A stretch of 64,000 nucleotides of DNA from Trichoplax adhaerens (taxonomy: Eukaryota > Placozoa > Uniplacotomia > Trichoplacea > Trichoplacidae), in NCBI RefSeq assembly GCF_000150275.1, contig NW_002060943.1, forward strand, positions 4,174,008-4,238,007, read 5' to 3'. Shown piece after piece: positions 13,501 to 26,000 of the stretch (position 1 is the first letter of the stretch; each line of letters begins with the position of its first letter). The notes beneath the pieces are model-generated. The model did no database searches and was not told the origin of the DNA. It saw only the letters and a list, made by a program, of their open reading frames with translations. A program made the translations under genes and the position numbers.

Positions 13501-16500
13501 CTACAAGATTTACCTTGGTATCGATGTAGTAATGCTTTGAGCAGCTTTTACTACGCTTATTGATGGGTTACATCCTATGGTAAGGTAGTCATGTTTTTTT
13601 TTATATACGGTATAACATCTACCTTGATATCGATGTGGCAATGGTCTGAGTAGCTTTTATCATGCTTACTGATGGGTTACATCGTATGCATGAGGTAGTT
13701 CTGTTTCTGGACAAGTTCTACCTGGACGCCATTGAGTTTTTTAAAAGCAGTTTTTGCCGACGATGACGGATGAGTTCGATCTTCGATACGAGTAGAGTAG
13801 GTTATGGCAAACTCTTTTGCGACCTTACTCCATTACTATGTTGATTGAACGAGAGATTACTCGCGTTCATGTTTTCTTCTTCTTCTTCCTGTTATAAGAG
13901 AAGAATTGAGTTGATTTCTACCCTGGGATAACTCAATGGCCAATGCTTTTTCTCTCATTTCCTTGCGATCAACAAGAGTTAGGTTACGGAAAACTCTTTG
14001 CGACTTTACTCCATTACTATGTTGGTTGAACGAGAGATTACTTGCGTTTATGTTTTCTTCTTCTTCTTCCTGTTATAAGAGAAGAATTGAGTTGATTTCT
14101 ACCCCGAGATAACTCAATGGCCAATGCTTTTCTCTCATTTCCTTGCGATCAACAAGAGTTCTTACCAGTAGAGCTACAAGAGTACAAAACTTGGAGATAA
14201 AATTTAACTGAAAACACACTGTTTCGTCGACGCCGCATTACATTGGCTTTCTCAACAGACCTATTTTCCCGGTAGTCCTTCCTAAACGTGTATTGCCCGG
14301 CGCTTCCAGTCTTGAGAATTGGGCACTCTCGATCTTGATGATACCCTGTTTAGTATCGATGGATAGCATGGAAAAGGGCGAATATTTGTAATTTCAAGTT
14401 TGGAATGGTGTGCTGTACTGTATGTAGGCAAAAATTGGACGGCTAAGCATCTACGAACAGTCCGTAGTGTACAGTAGTTTTTGGTGATGTATCCATTTCT
14501 TCATAGCGATCTAATCGAGTACAATTTCGCAAATGCTAATCCATTTTGTTTGGTCCTTTTTATGCTAGTCCCTGTTGTCCGCAAATGCTAATCCACTTTG
14601 TTTGGTCCCTGTTGTTCCCAAATGCTAATCCATTCCACAGTTATGCTGTGACTGGCACATAATGCCATTTTGAGCGGTCCTTGTTATAACTAGTCCCTGT
14701 TGTTCCCAAATGCTAATCCATTTTGTTTGGTCCTTGTTGTGCTAGTCCCTGTTGTTCCCAAATACTAATCCATTCCACAGTTATGCTGTGACTGGCACAA
14801 AATGCCATTTTGTGCCGTCCTTGTTCTACTAGTCCCTGTTGTCAACAAATGCTAAGCCATTCTTTAGTTACGTTGTGACTGGCACAAAATGCCAATTTGT
14901 TTTCGTCCCTGTTGTAAAATGATGATATTTGCATTCTACGTTAAGCTCAATGTAGTAGGTTTCGGTAATCACGCTTTGAGTGGCACAACATGCCAATTTA
15001 TTTTTGTCCCCATTGAAGGAGAATCGAGCAGGCTTCCGTAGATCTGCTTTGACTGGTAGAAAATGCCTCTTTCTCAATATCCTTTGACTAGTCGCTATTT
15101 GTGCAATGATGGAGGATACCTTGCTAGCTTTGACTGGCATAAAATGCCTTTTTGTCTTGACGAAAGGGCGCTAGCGACAAGACCGTTGCTAATTGCATTC
15201 TATCCATTGACTGGCACAAAATAGCTTTTTTTAACCTTGACGAAACAACACTAGCGACAAAACCATCGCTACCTGATTTTACACGAAAGAACGCAGCCTA
15301 GAGTTGCTTTACCGATTTTAAATGGAGTCCATTGCCCATTCATTGAAATGGAGGACAAAATGATTAACCAAACATCCCGCTTAATCAATGGGTTAATATC
15401 CCCCCGCCATGATCCGTTTCTTGACCGAGCAAAAATGGATACATAAAAAGGAATTATAAATACAGTACAATCAATAAAATGAAATAAGATTGCGGTTTAA
15501 GTTAGGGATTAGTAAAAGGAAGGGAAAGCCTCTTTGTAGTCCCTGTTGGACCCATGGGATAGCCATCGAGGGGCATTAGTTGAGAAAACTGCAGAGTAGA
15601 GTTGATGCTAGACATGGACAAGGTAGGGGGGGAAAAAAAGATAATAATTTCAAGCAACGACAGCAGTTTTGATCTAGAACTCCACCTAGTCCATTGGTAA
15701 AGTGAGGGTAAACCTATTGCATGGCTAAGTGATTGGCGACTTGTATTCTACTTGATTTGGTGGTTCATTTTGTTGCTAGAGATGCCTTTCCTTCATCCCT
15801 CTCCAACGCTATTCTATGATGGCGTTGGGGAAATAGTTAACGCTAAAGCTAACAAGACTAGAAGAAAAAACGAGCGGCGATTTTCTTCTGGTAATCCTTG
15901 GTTCAAAAATTCACATTGATGGAATTCACCTAAGCTTGTTTTACCCCCGGGGCTCTTGCTCCATCCAACGTTAACCATGAGTGAATAAAAATGTCTTTTC
16001 AATCACTTTCAAATGATTGAAGAGAAATGGCCTTTTAGAACAGAATCAACGACTACTTGATAGGTTATTCGTTCGTCCTTGACTAAAAAATGTACATTGG
16101 TGGATTTGAGCTAGGCTTGTTTTATCCCCTCTTACCCCAACGTTAACCATGAGTGAATAAAAGAAATGGTAGTTTATTACCACAATCAATTACTACTTGA
16201 TAGGTTATTCATTCATCCTTGACTACAACATGCACATTGGTGGATTTCAATTAGGCTTATTTTACCTCCTCTTACTCCGTCAACGTGAACCAATCACTTT
16301 CAAATGATTGAAAAGAAATGGTCTTTTATTACAAGAATCAATGGCTACTCATAGGTTATTCGTTCATCCTTGACTAAAAAATGTACATTGGTGGATTTGA
16401 GCTAGGCTTGTTTTATCCCCTCTTACCCCAACGTTAACCGTGAGTGAATAAAAGAAATGGTAGTTTATTACAAGAATCAATTGCTACTTGATAGGTTATT

Positions 16501-19500
16501 TTTGTACCCTATAAGCACTTCTTGAACATGTTGAGCTCGTCGTAACCCTTAACTAAAAAATCCACCACATTGGTGGCATTTCAACTAGGCTTATTTTACC
16601 CCCTCTTACTGCATCAAGGTGAACCACCAGTGAATAAAATGATTGAAAAGAAATGGTAGGACAAGAATCAATGACTACTCATAGGTTATTCGTTCAACCT
16701 GGACTAAAAAAATCCACATTTGAACTAGGCTTATTTTACCCCCTCTTACTGCATCAAGGTGAACCATGAGTGAATAAAATGATTGAAAAGAAATGGTAGG
16801 ACAAGAATCAATGACTACTCATAGGTTATTCGTTCAACCTGGACTAAAAAAATCCACATTTCAACTAGGCTTATTTTAACCCCTCTTACTGCATCAAGGT
16901 GAACCACCAATGAATAAAATGAAAAGAAATGACATTTTATGACAAGAATCAATGACTACTTAATAGGTTATTTTCTTATCCTATTAGCACTTCTTTAACA
17001 TGTTGAGCTCCTTTCTCTTTGAAGTGTGAACTAGATGAGTTTTGAATGATTGTCATCAGTCAATCAATCCATCCATTACGCTAGCATACAAAAGTCTTCT
17101 TGTTGAAGAAATTAAAATGGCCAAGTGTACAACAAAGAGGACAAAAAAGATTCAACAATGAAAAGCCAATGCTAAATTTCATCTTGACAATGTAGTCAAT
17201 CATCTCGCCTAAAAGGCAAAATACTCTTGCAATTTCCCTACCAATGTGGTGGCTGTCGATTGGAGTACAAAGTTTGTCGCGATATCCTTGATTTATTGCC
17301 CGTACAACAAGGTCCTTTCCCTCGCATGTCGCTTAGGACGGCATTTCTTCTCCTTCTTCGGTTCGAGTAGAAAGTTTGCCTTGATTGAATCAAGGATATC
17401 CAGGGGGCCATTGCCCATACAACAAGCTCCTTTCCTTAGCACGTCGCTTAGGACGGCATTTCTTCTCCTTCTTCGGAGAAAGTTTGCCTCGATATCCTTA
17501 ATTCAATCATGGCGATAACGGGGCCATTGCCCATACAACAAGCTCATTTTCCCTAGCATGTCTTTTAGGACGGCATTTCTTCTCTCCTCGTTCTTGTCAA
17601 CAAGAGGGTCCAAAAACAAAAAAAAGAGATAGACAGTACGCGTACTTGATCCTATTGCATGGAATCGAGGAGAAAAAAAAAAAAAGGTTGCCAGTCGCTT
17701 ATAAACGCGTTCTCTTCCTTTTTCCCCCCCCCCCCCATATGAAAAAAATGGCGGAGAAAAAAAATCAAAAGGACGACCAACGTATCGATGTTATCCATCG
17801 CTACTTGGTCATCCAATGAAGGAAAGAAAGCAATCCATCATCTGCTTAGCCAACTGCCGAGTCAGTAATAATCTTTTCATCATGCTAGAAAAGAGTGTTC
17901 TTAAAATATAGAGGGCAACTCGTCTTGGATCATTGGTTGCAGGCGCAAAAAGAAAAGGCTAGTCTTCGCTTTTGCCACAAAAAGATGATATGCAGTACTG
18001 TATACCTTGCAAAGTATTTTCACCGACAGCAGCATATAGGGCCCTCGATGAAACTCTTGTCGTGATGGAAACAACACCAATTGAAATTGAAATAGTTGGC
18101 CACTAACTGAACCTATTGGCGTAATGGAGTCGCAATGCTAGCACAGTCAAGACCGTAGTCATTTTGCTGGGGTTAAAGTCTACAAGATAAATCTCCTTGC
18201 TTGCAGAGTACCGTCATGGATGGATCGCATCATTGATGATTGCTGTATCTTACTGATTCAAGACAACAATTTCAATTTGTTGTCTTTCCAAAGTGAAAAC
18301 CCAGTGTAGTAAAATCGCCATTTCCCCCCTGTATTGCAAATGCTGTCCATGATGGAACAGCAAGCAATAAAAGATGAAAGTGCTTACGAAATTAAGCCAA
18401 TAAAGCATTTGAATGAAGTAGTGTTGACTAAAGTAATTTACTTTGTGTTCTCCAATTGGATAAGTACTACAGAATGGTAGAGTAGTCATCCATGAAGAGA
18501 TCATTTTGTTCTTCCTACAAGGTAAACCGCTAATGAATTGATCTCCTTTCTGATATCGATTGATGAATGGAGAATACCCGACAGCATCTCTCTCCCGTAT
18601 TTCCAACAAGTACGTCAAGAAGAACATTCAAAGAAGTAGCGAAAATGAGAGCCAAGTTTGAATGATTGCGTTATGCAAGTAGAAATGCAAAGGTTGTCAT
18701 ACAACTTGTATAGTAAAAAGAGTTGATGTTGAAAATCTTTTTCAGCATACTGTAGTGGAGTGATTCAAGGCGCAATGGACGATTTATTTTACCTCCTCCA
18801 TTCCATTGCTATGTTCAAAAGTGTTGTCCATTGATTCATCAGTTAACAATCTAGCAAACATTGCCTTTTACCAAGAGAAAACTATCATTTCTCGCCCTAT
18901 TTCCATGCTGTTATTGCAGCCTAGGGTATCTAGTTTAGCGTTTCCCTCATGGAAAAAAGGTCGACAAACTACGTATCAACGTTGTGCTTTCATCAACGAC
19001 GACTACAACAAGATTGAAGGTTTCGTCCAGTGGAGAAGATTGCTAAAACAACGTATGTAATTTGTAGTGGATGAGTGGACAAGGTCGTCAAATCACGTAT
19101 CAACGTTGTGCTTTGATGAATGGAGAATATTGTAAAACTCGCAAGTTGTGCTTGAAAGAGTAGAGAAGGTAGTCCAAGCACTTATCGAAATTGTACTTTA
19201 ATTTATCAATGGAGAATGTGGTAAAAACAACCATTTCCATTGGTGGTTGAAGAAGAGGGAAAGAGAGAGTAAAACTACGTCTGTCAGTTATGCTTGAATG
19301 AATTCACAATGTCGTCAAGCAAAGAATGCAATTGATTTATCCTACAACGAGTCTCTAATAGAGCAAAAAACCCTATTGGATTTTGCTAACAGAAAATAGC
19401 AGCAGGATGGGCAAATGATGGCTTGTCTTGTTCTTCCTTGAAAAGCTATTCTGAAGGCATGCTGCAGCCATAATGTCTGGCGTATCGAGTTGATGGTAGA

Positions 19501-21085
19501 ATGGATGTAGTTTTTAAAAAAACCACATCCATTTTACCCACAGAAAATGCCAATTACATGATCAAAGAAGCGATGGGGAATTGCATGTTAAAAGAACACA
19601 TGGGAATTGCATGTTGAAAGGACAAATGGGAATTGCATGTTGAAAGGACAAATGAGAATTGCATGTTGAAAGGACAAATGGGAATTGCATGTTGTTCTTG
19701 CTACGTCTGTGTGTATGTGATGTTAGCTTGAAGAATTTAGTGGAGAATGGAGCAAAAGCATTTTGCTTAATAGAAAATAGCCGACACGATTGGTGCTCAT
19801 TTTATACAGTATACTGCTATTGCGGCACGCTATAGTCGCCATATTGGTGGAGAGGACTTGTTGTAATTCGTTTATTGTAATGATTCTTCTTTAGGGGTTA
19901 GAATCATCATTGAAGAAGCGGGTGGTCATTATGGATTAGGTTGGAAAGCGAAAGAAATGAAGGTTGTTAACTGCCTTGGTTCTGTCGTCGATCAAGGAAG
20001 GAAAATTTTGTACATTCCATGTACAAAATGTTGCAAGTGGATGATGAATCAAAAAGGGGGGAAAAAAATAAAGGCAAGGAAAAGAAGAATAGCCTTACCT
20101 GATCCATAATTTCTTCATCTACTTCAATTTCTGGCTCTGCCCAATCGACAGCAATTTTATGCCCCCATAATTCCACGTTGTTGTTATTCATCAATTTCCT
20201 TCTAGCCATTGCAGCCGCTCGATGATTAGTATACTCTACAAAAGCAAAGCCGCGATTTTTGGTCTTGTCACTAGCCGATGGGTAAACAATGACATCGACG
20301 ACATGTTCGGTAATTTTGGCCATTTCACTGCGAATTTCTTCTCGCTTAATCGTCTTGGGTATACCACCAATAAATAAACGACAATTATCCACCGACGAGC
20401 AGACACCAATCATTCTACCTTGGCGTATTTCATAATTATTCAATTGCTTGATACACTGGCGAGCTGCACTTTTACTTTGGTAGACGACAAAAGCATAGCC
20501 ACGATTATTGCCGGAGAAATCCATCATGAGGCGAACTTCATAGATTGGGCCGATTTTTTCAAAGACTGGCACTAATTCATCTTCGAATAAATCACGAGGG
20601 ATTTTGCCAATAAATACTTCACAGCCACGAGGTGGTGGCAACTCGTTCCAATCGGGTGGTGGACCAAATCGACGTTGGCCATTGGATTGGCTGAGTGGAA
20701 AAGCAGTGCGTTGAACTAGTTCTCGTAAAGCATTTTCTTTCTTGGTGCCAACGACACTATCAGGAAGTTGAATTTGTCCATCTTGCTTGCTAGCTAACTC
20801 TTGCTTTTCCTCTCCATCGTTGTTGTCTTGCTTGTCATCATCGTCTTGATTTACACTAGTAGCTACACTAGGGTTGTTTTCCTCCTCCTCCTCCTCCTTC
20901 TTCTTCTTGTTGGTGGTTGCATTACTTTCAACGCTTGTTGTTGTCGTTGTACTAGTAGTAGCAACAACACTCGTTGTATTTTCCACTCTTGCAGCAGCAG
21001 CATCATCGCCATTGCTACTCCTAGGAGTGCTGGTGGTAGTAGCAGCGCTACAACTTTTCTGACATGGATCGGTTACTGAAGGCAT
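7515..21085 (-). CDS. A1CF: A1CF/RBM46/RBM47-family RNA-binding protein
   Basis: Seven coding exons, in transcript order: 20099-21085, 11329-11497, 10774-10990, 10457-10631, 9962-10060, 9768-9885, 7515-7723 (1974 nt, 657 aa). Residues 1-120 are low complexity (Ser/Thr/Asn/Glu-rich with a poly-Glu run). Then comes the family block [12 protein letters not shown]1 starts near residue 155 ([17 protein letters not shown]), RRM2 near 235 ([14 protein letters not shown]1 NRGFAFVEY) and RRM3 at 330 ([16 protein letters not shown] ... [15 protein letters not shown]). An RG-rich piece ([12 protein letters not shown]) follows near 470. A DSRM-type fold spans about 517-585 ([20 protein letters not shown] ... 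[20 protein letters not shown]), and the tail is Tyr/Pro-rich. Vertebrate relatives act in APOBEC1 C-to-U editing and germ-cell mRNA control. This looks like the single ancestral member; the exact vertebrate counterpart is unresolved. The ATG at 21083-21085 is chosen because a likely acceptor lies about 40 bp upstream. Translation from 21187 is possible, and a 5' exon may end near 21310. Confidence 0.93.
7724..9767 (-). other. Last intron of the A1CF-like gene (2.0 kb)
   Basis: Donor gtatgt next to 9768, acceptor cag next to 7723; the phases match (1 then 2 bases). I see no coding stretch. It contains an imperfect hairpin at 8541-8571 with 10-bp arms. Confidence 0.75.
8541..8571. repeat. Inverted repeat, 10-bp arms
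   Basis: CTTCACACAT and its reverse complement ATGTGTGAAG flank an 11-nt loop inside an intron. No function is evident. Confidence 0.6.
11710..11812 (+). other. Exon-like island inside the A1CF-like intron
   Basis: After a tgcag acceptor-like site the plus strand is open and encodes [20 protein letters not shown] followed by [14 protein letters not shown], ending at a strong donor (gtaagg). Composition is less AT-rich than its surroundings. No partner exon was found, so this is either one exon of a nested gene or a fragment of a duplicated gene. I do not recognise the protein. Confidence 0.35.
13292..13323. repeat. Perfect hairpin, 14-bp arms
   Basis: CATGGACTTTATAG and its exact reverse complement surround a 4-nt loop (GTAT). 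It lies in the large intron, just before the tandem repeat series begins. Confidence 0.8.
13384..13712. repeat. Tandem repeat, ~108-bp unit, 3 diverged copies
   Basis: Each unit has a poly-T/CCTACAA start, then CTACCTTG-TAT, TTTACTACG and TTGATGGGTT-CAT, and ends GGTAGTCATG. Copies begin near 13384, 13491 and 13589. Confidence 0.8.
13800..14163. repeat. Tandem repeat, 182-bp unit, 2 copies
   Basis: Copy 1 is 13800-13981 and copy 2 is 13982-14163. They are nearly identical, including a CTTCTTCTTC tract and the block GAGTTGATTTCTACCC. This suggests a recent duplication or ongoing homogenisation. Confidence 0.9.
14520..15260. repeat. Nested repeats with TGACTGGCACAAAATGCC core
   Basis: Two interleaved motifs recur: AAATGCTAATCCATTTTGTTT with GTCCCTGTTGT, and TGACTGGCACAAAATGCC (near 14649, 14788, 14877, 14970, 15050, 15131 and 15208). 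Spacing is irregular (about 75-140 bp). The minus-strand open stretch over 14868-15140 follows the repeat and is not a gene. Confidence 0.8.
15905..16990. repeat. Tandem repeat, ~120-190-bp unit, about 7 copies
   Basis: Units share GAAATGG, CAAGAATCAATGACTACT, ATAGGTTATTCGTTC, an ACATTGGTGGATTT block, CTAGGCTTATTTTACCCCCTC and GTGAACCATGAGTGAATAAA. Copies differ by internal deletions, so the period varies. Confidence 0.85.
17278..17592. repeat. Tandem repeat, ~115-bp unit, 3 copies
   Basis: The core TTAGGACGGCATTTCTTCT occurs three times with CCCATACAACAAGCTC before it and AAAGTTTGCC after the first two copies. A 90-residue open stretch (17246-17518) is made of this repeat and is not treated as a gene. 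Confidence 0.8.
18960..19230. repeat. Diverged tandem repeat, 2-3 copies
   Basis: ACGTATCAACGTTGTGCTTT recurs near 18971 and 19095, with a weaker copy near 19180. Each is followed by a T-C-AATGGAGAA-type segment. Divergence is high. Confidence 0.6.
19576..19694. repeat. 26-bp tandem repeat, 4.6 copies
   Basis: The unit is GGGAATTGCATG followed by TTGAAAGGACAAAT. The second to fourth units are almost identical; the first differs by three bases and the last is cut off. Confidence 0.9.
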
Positions 21086-21950
21086 TGACGACGGTTTTGC
21101 CGAAGCTAGTCCACACACTCTATTGCTTAATAAAAACAGGATTAGCTCTCTTTCTCTCTTATTCAAGCGTAGACAACATGTCCTCATTAGGCAATCAGTT
21201 AATTATACTGCAGCATACTCATTAAAATGGATAGGAGTCAATCAATTGTTATTGCCCCCCCCCCAAAAAAAAATGATAAACTCAACCAATCTCTCTCTCG
21301 CTTACCTTTTGTTGTTGTATAGGAAAATTACGATACTCGTCGATGGTAAGATCAGCCAAAGCAATCTCTTCTCCACTAGATCACCAAGCTTGTATGCAAA
21401 AAAAGATCAAGTTAATTAATCAAGCCGAGCAATAATAAGGTTGATCAAGCGGTTAATGAAGCTTGCACAAAATGGCTACAAACAAACACGATGATCAAAT
21501 CGAGCGCTTGCTTGTCTTGGATACCGCCTAGCGATAGCAAGGATAAAACTTCTTCAACACCCTATATACTCAACCAACTTGCCTATAGCAATACTAGATC
21601 GACTAGTCCTAGTCTATTACTCTTTCCAATCGTCTAAATCGCAATGGACTAAAACTTCCAACTGCTTATTTGCCTTTCTATGCTGGAGATTGGCATACTG
21701 CGGCTTTTCTTCTTGCTCACCTTGATGGCAGTTTGAATGCGATTTGCTACTAGACGTTAAAGTGGATTTTAGCTATCTTGTGTATCAAGTAGGTGTACGT
21801 GAGACTGGCTAATGTATGAAAATGGATGGAATTACCTGAATTTGGCTTGATTGCACTCCAGTCAACAAGGGAAACATTGCCCGACTCTTAGTGTTATCCT
21901 ACTATTGTACACTATTGAAAGGAACATACTACTATCAGTGCGATTGTAGC

Positions 21951-21973
21951 ACGGTACGGTACGGTACGGTACA
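21951..21973. repeat. (ACGGT)n pentanucleotide tract
   Basis: Four to five units of ACGGT, giving overlapping GGTACGG/GTAC motifs. It lies about 0.9 kb upstream of the A1CF-like start codon. Confidence 0.85.
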
Positions 21974-22105
21974 CTCTGCAACCTCATTTGCATAAACGGA
22001 CTCGAACGTCAACGCAGTGGACAGACACTCCATGGTATCGTTCTCTTGCTACTACGTCAGCGCATCCACTGACGCTTGTCATGCCTCATACACAAGCGTG
22101 TCAAT

Positions 22106-23028
22106 CGTCTCCTAGGTCAGCGCCTCTCTCGCATGACTTTGCGATCAGTGGCTGCTTGCTTTCAGCCTTTCTTCCTTTCCTCCATCATCACTGACTGTAT
22201 GGCGAAGTTTATTTTTTTCTCTCATGGAGAAGGAAATAAACATCAATAGACCTACAGTAGAAATGGCTGAGAGAGAAGAATGTTGACTCATCTCTGCTCT
22301 ATCTTCTCTTGGACGCTCGATTGAGCTGGAGATTGCATGTCCGATCGTCTCCTTAGTCAGCGCCTCTCTCGCATGACTTTAAGATCAGCGGCTGCTTGCT
22401 TTCAGCCTTTCTTCCTTTCCTCCATCATCACTGACTGTATGGCGAAGTTTATTTTCTTCTCTCATGGAGAAGGAAATAAACATCAATAGACCTACAGTAG
22501 AACTGGCGGAGAGAGAAGAATGTTGACTCATCTCTGCTCTATCTTCTCTTGGACGCTCGATTGAGCTGGAGGATTGCATGTCCGATCGTCTCCTTAGTCA
22601 GCGCCTCTCTCGCATGACTTTAAGATCAGCGGCTGCTTGCTTTCAGCCTTTCTTCCTTTCCTCCATCATCACTGACTGTATGGCGAAGTTTATTTTCTTC
22701 TCTCATGGAGAAGGAAATAAACATCAATAGACCTACAGTAGAAATGGCGGAGAGAGAAGAACGTTGACTCATCTCTGCTCTATCTTCTCTTGGACGCTTG
22801 GTCAGCTCCTCTCTCGCATGACTTTGCGATCAGTGGCTGCTTGCTTTCAGCCTTTCTTCCTTTCCTCCATCACTGACTGTATGGCGAAGTTTATTTTCTT
22901 CTCTCATGGAGAAGGAAATAAACATCAATAGACCTACAGTAGAAATGGCGGAGAGAGATGAACATTGAGTCATCTCTGCTCTATCTTCTCTTGGACGCTC
23001 GATTGAGCTGGAGATTACATTGTCCAAT
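22106..23028. repeat. 240-bp tandem repeat, 4 copies
   Basis: Copies start at 22106, 22346 and 22587. A fourth, starting at 22801, lacks the first roughly 10 bases and follows a shortened third copy. The unit contains GCCTCTCTCGCATGACTTT, GGCTGCTTGCTTTCAGCC, CATGGAGAAGGAAATAAAC and GACCTACAGTAGAAATGGC. The copies are highly similar. Open stretches inside (for example 22385-22579, minus) recur with the repeat and are not called as genes. Confidence 0.92.
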
Positions 23029-26000
23029 CCCTCCCTAATAAAAAGGGATCGAGAGGGATAGAGCGAGCAATTGCTTACTTGTTATTACGCCAAGGGTTCC
23101 TCTCCATTTTCAACACTTTCACTCCACATTCAACTGGACGCCAATACATAATCCAGCAAATGCGCTGGATAATCATACTTTCTGTAGTAATTGTCTTGAT
23201 GGATAGGACAATGACAAACGGATCGACGATCATTTGTCATCAATCGCATCATTTTGCATCCATGGACGGTGGGCTACGGGACTAGCCATCAACTACTTTG
23301 TTGATAGTCAAATCGATCAACCGATGCAATTCTCCTACTACAAAGTCATTTTCTCCATTTCAGCATGGATTAAAATACTGCATCATTGTAGGCGTAGAGT
23401 ATCGTTTAGTGAGCAGGATTTTCATAAAGGGATTGTATTGGCAGTCAGGTGCTGATCATGATATGCAATTCATCATCACCAATCGACAACGGTCTACTGG
23501 CTGTAGACAACATTCTGCCATTCATAGATTACACTTTACAATAACTTCACAAGAAAAAGAAACATCTATCCTGTCTACCACTACTGTCATCATGATACAA
23601 AATGAACACAGTGATGTAGTTTTCTTGACAGTGTAAACTACAGATATCAAAGACGGGGAAAAAAATGACTAGTAAAGGGCGCACTCCAACATTTTTTTCT
23701 TTTACCTTGATGCCATCAACAATGTTAAATCAATAGCGTTAAAACTAGGTGCAATAGATACCTCGCCTAAATCTCTCCCAGGGTAGCGATCCCCTGCTAT
23801 GAAAACAATCCACGGACTGCTTAATCAATAAAATTACATTGATTGCAATTTGCATCACAGAAATATTTTTCTTAATATCAACTACTTCTGATAGCAAGGA
23901 CTATAATGACAACAGCTAAAATGCAACCCAATACACACAAGTGGATAGCCATCTCATCATGACTGTGGTATACCATTTCTTTTTTGCGGACTAGTCCGCC
24001 AATATAAAAAAAAAAATACATTAACGAATAACCGCTCTCCACAGTGGAAGTTCTACGCCCACAGTTAGAAATATCAATAGTTCTGTTTATTTTTAATTAA
24101 TCTATTCATGGAATAAAACGTAAAGAGTCCTCCATGAAATAACTTGGTTTTCGCTTGGTTATTACCCTACTGTAGAATAAAGTCTGTATGGATCAACTCT
24201 GATTCACTGTAGGATCTAGCATTGGCTTAATAGTTAGTTTGTCTTGCAAACGTTGCGGCTATATCAATCAATTATGTAATTATGAATTAGTAACAAAATA
24301 TGCAATACGTAAGGCAATGTAGCGATCGGACTCATGACCGCCCAAGCCAATAAGTGCAATAGAACTAGATAGCATGGAAAAACCAGCTTACAACTACAGT
24401 ATTGAATGAACGAGTCTTGTGGATGCTAATCGTTGCAGTCGTCCATTAGAGGCAGAAATAGCCACATCCATTCTCCGATTGGTAATCATAAAAGGCATGA
24501 TCGACTACTGTACTCCTATAACAAGCCTCGTGTTCATAAATTCAACATGATATGGTCTAGGTAAAGGATAGCAAATACTATAAATCCAATGGCGTTGTTA
24601 TTCAATTTGAATAATGAGATGAAACAATAAACAAATTTGAATACATTTCCACTAATAAATATTTTGTTAATTTTAAAATTATTATGATATTATGCAATTG
24701 TATAAACGAAATTGAGATTGGACATAATACGTGTTGGATAGACAAAAAAAAAAAGTGTTCAATTGAATACGCAGTTATTATTCAACATTTCTACACCGTC
24801 TCTTCGTAGACTACTAACGACTAGACTGCAAGTGCAAATACAAAACCTTCAACTAGGGTGTATTTTAAAATTATCCATCGCACAGTGTTGTCATGAAGCT
24901 TCGTGTGGTTGAAAATTTTCTATTGGTGATCTACGTAGTTCAAACACAACGACTGTTTTGATATCGACAAACACGCCCTATTGATCACGTTCGGTTTATT
25001 TATTCGCCTAATTAGAAAAATAATCAATTCAATCTGAGTTAAAAATGACATTAACTCGGTACCTTATTTGCTTAATGATCAACCGATAAAGCGATGCCCT
25101 TTAAAGCTAGAGATAATCTTATTCTTACTGTAGATTGGCTAAAGAGAGCTATTTTTGCAATTTACGGTACGCCATGCTGTCTCTTCCTAAATCTATAGTC
25201 TTTGACTCAAGTAATCTGTACCATGCTTTGACAGCCTATCGATGACGAATCGGTCTACGTGTTTATCTGCTATAGCAATAATTCAATTAGAATTGATGGC
25301 ATTATGACAGTGAAAATAGGATGTAAGGTTGAGTAGTATTAACAGAGCGATATAAGAGCGCTATTGGATGATTACTCTCCTAAATTACTCACTGACCAGT
25401 GTCTTCAATGAACTTCTACTGGTCACAAATCCTACATTACCCCTATTTTGATATTTTTTTTTCTATAGTTACAAATATTGCAGATAGGTTAGAAGGAATA
25501 TCTCTCTATTCTGCTGTAGCGACTGTACTTAAGTTAGTAGAAATACCATTTCTGATGAAAATAGCATACATTGCCTGAGATGCTGTAGTACTTGCACGGC
25601 TTCAATAAAATCTCATCGAGTTTGTATGAAATGGCTCATTGATTCGCGATAGCTTTTGAGTAGCAATACTTACTAACTCTTTGAAATATTTAGACACGGA
25701 CTCAGTAAGATAGCATACTGGGTTGGAAGATGCGAAAGTTGCTTGGTTCTATTTTTTACGCAACAGTTTTACCTAGCGGTAGTGGAAACCTCTTAAAGTC
25801 ATAACTTGAACTAGTGCGTTAACTATTCAAGTATAATTAATGTTTGGTATAGTGACATACTAGATAATGAATGATAGCAGCGTGTACCGTTAATTTAAAA
25901 TGGAATATTACATAGGATGAGTAGTTTAGTAATAAAATGGCTATAATTGGTAATAAAGTAGACGCGTATAACCTTGTTACTCGATATCTTCGAGGATAGC

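Larger units (their letters stand above)
11498..20098 (-). other. Giant first coding intron (8.6 kb) of the A1CF-like gene
   Basis: The donor gtaagg follows MDQ at residue 329 and the acceptor tag precedes VKIVYVRN, so the intron falls between RRM2 and RRM3. It is many times longer than the other introns here. From 13.3 kb on it is dominated by unrelated tandem repeat families, listed separately. It also holds one exon-like island on the opposite strand (11710-11812). Confidence 0.85.

Noticed and set aside
14868-15140. 90-codon minus-strand open stretch
   Set aside because: Built from the TGACTGGCACAAAATGCC repeat; not conserved protein.
20801-21079. Plus-strand open stretches opposite A1CF-like exon 1
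   Set aside because: They are antisense shadows of the Ser/Thr/Glu-rich coding exon, giving poly-Leu/Val/Ser.
22385-23027. Two similar open stretches of about 65 codons
   Set aside because: They are the same segment of the 240-bp tandem repeat read twice.
23079-23636. Overlapping plus-strand open stretches
   Set aside because: No motif, no splice partner, two frames open at once.
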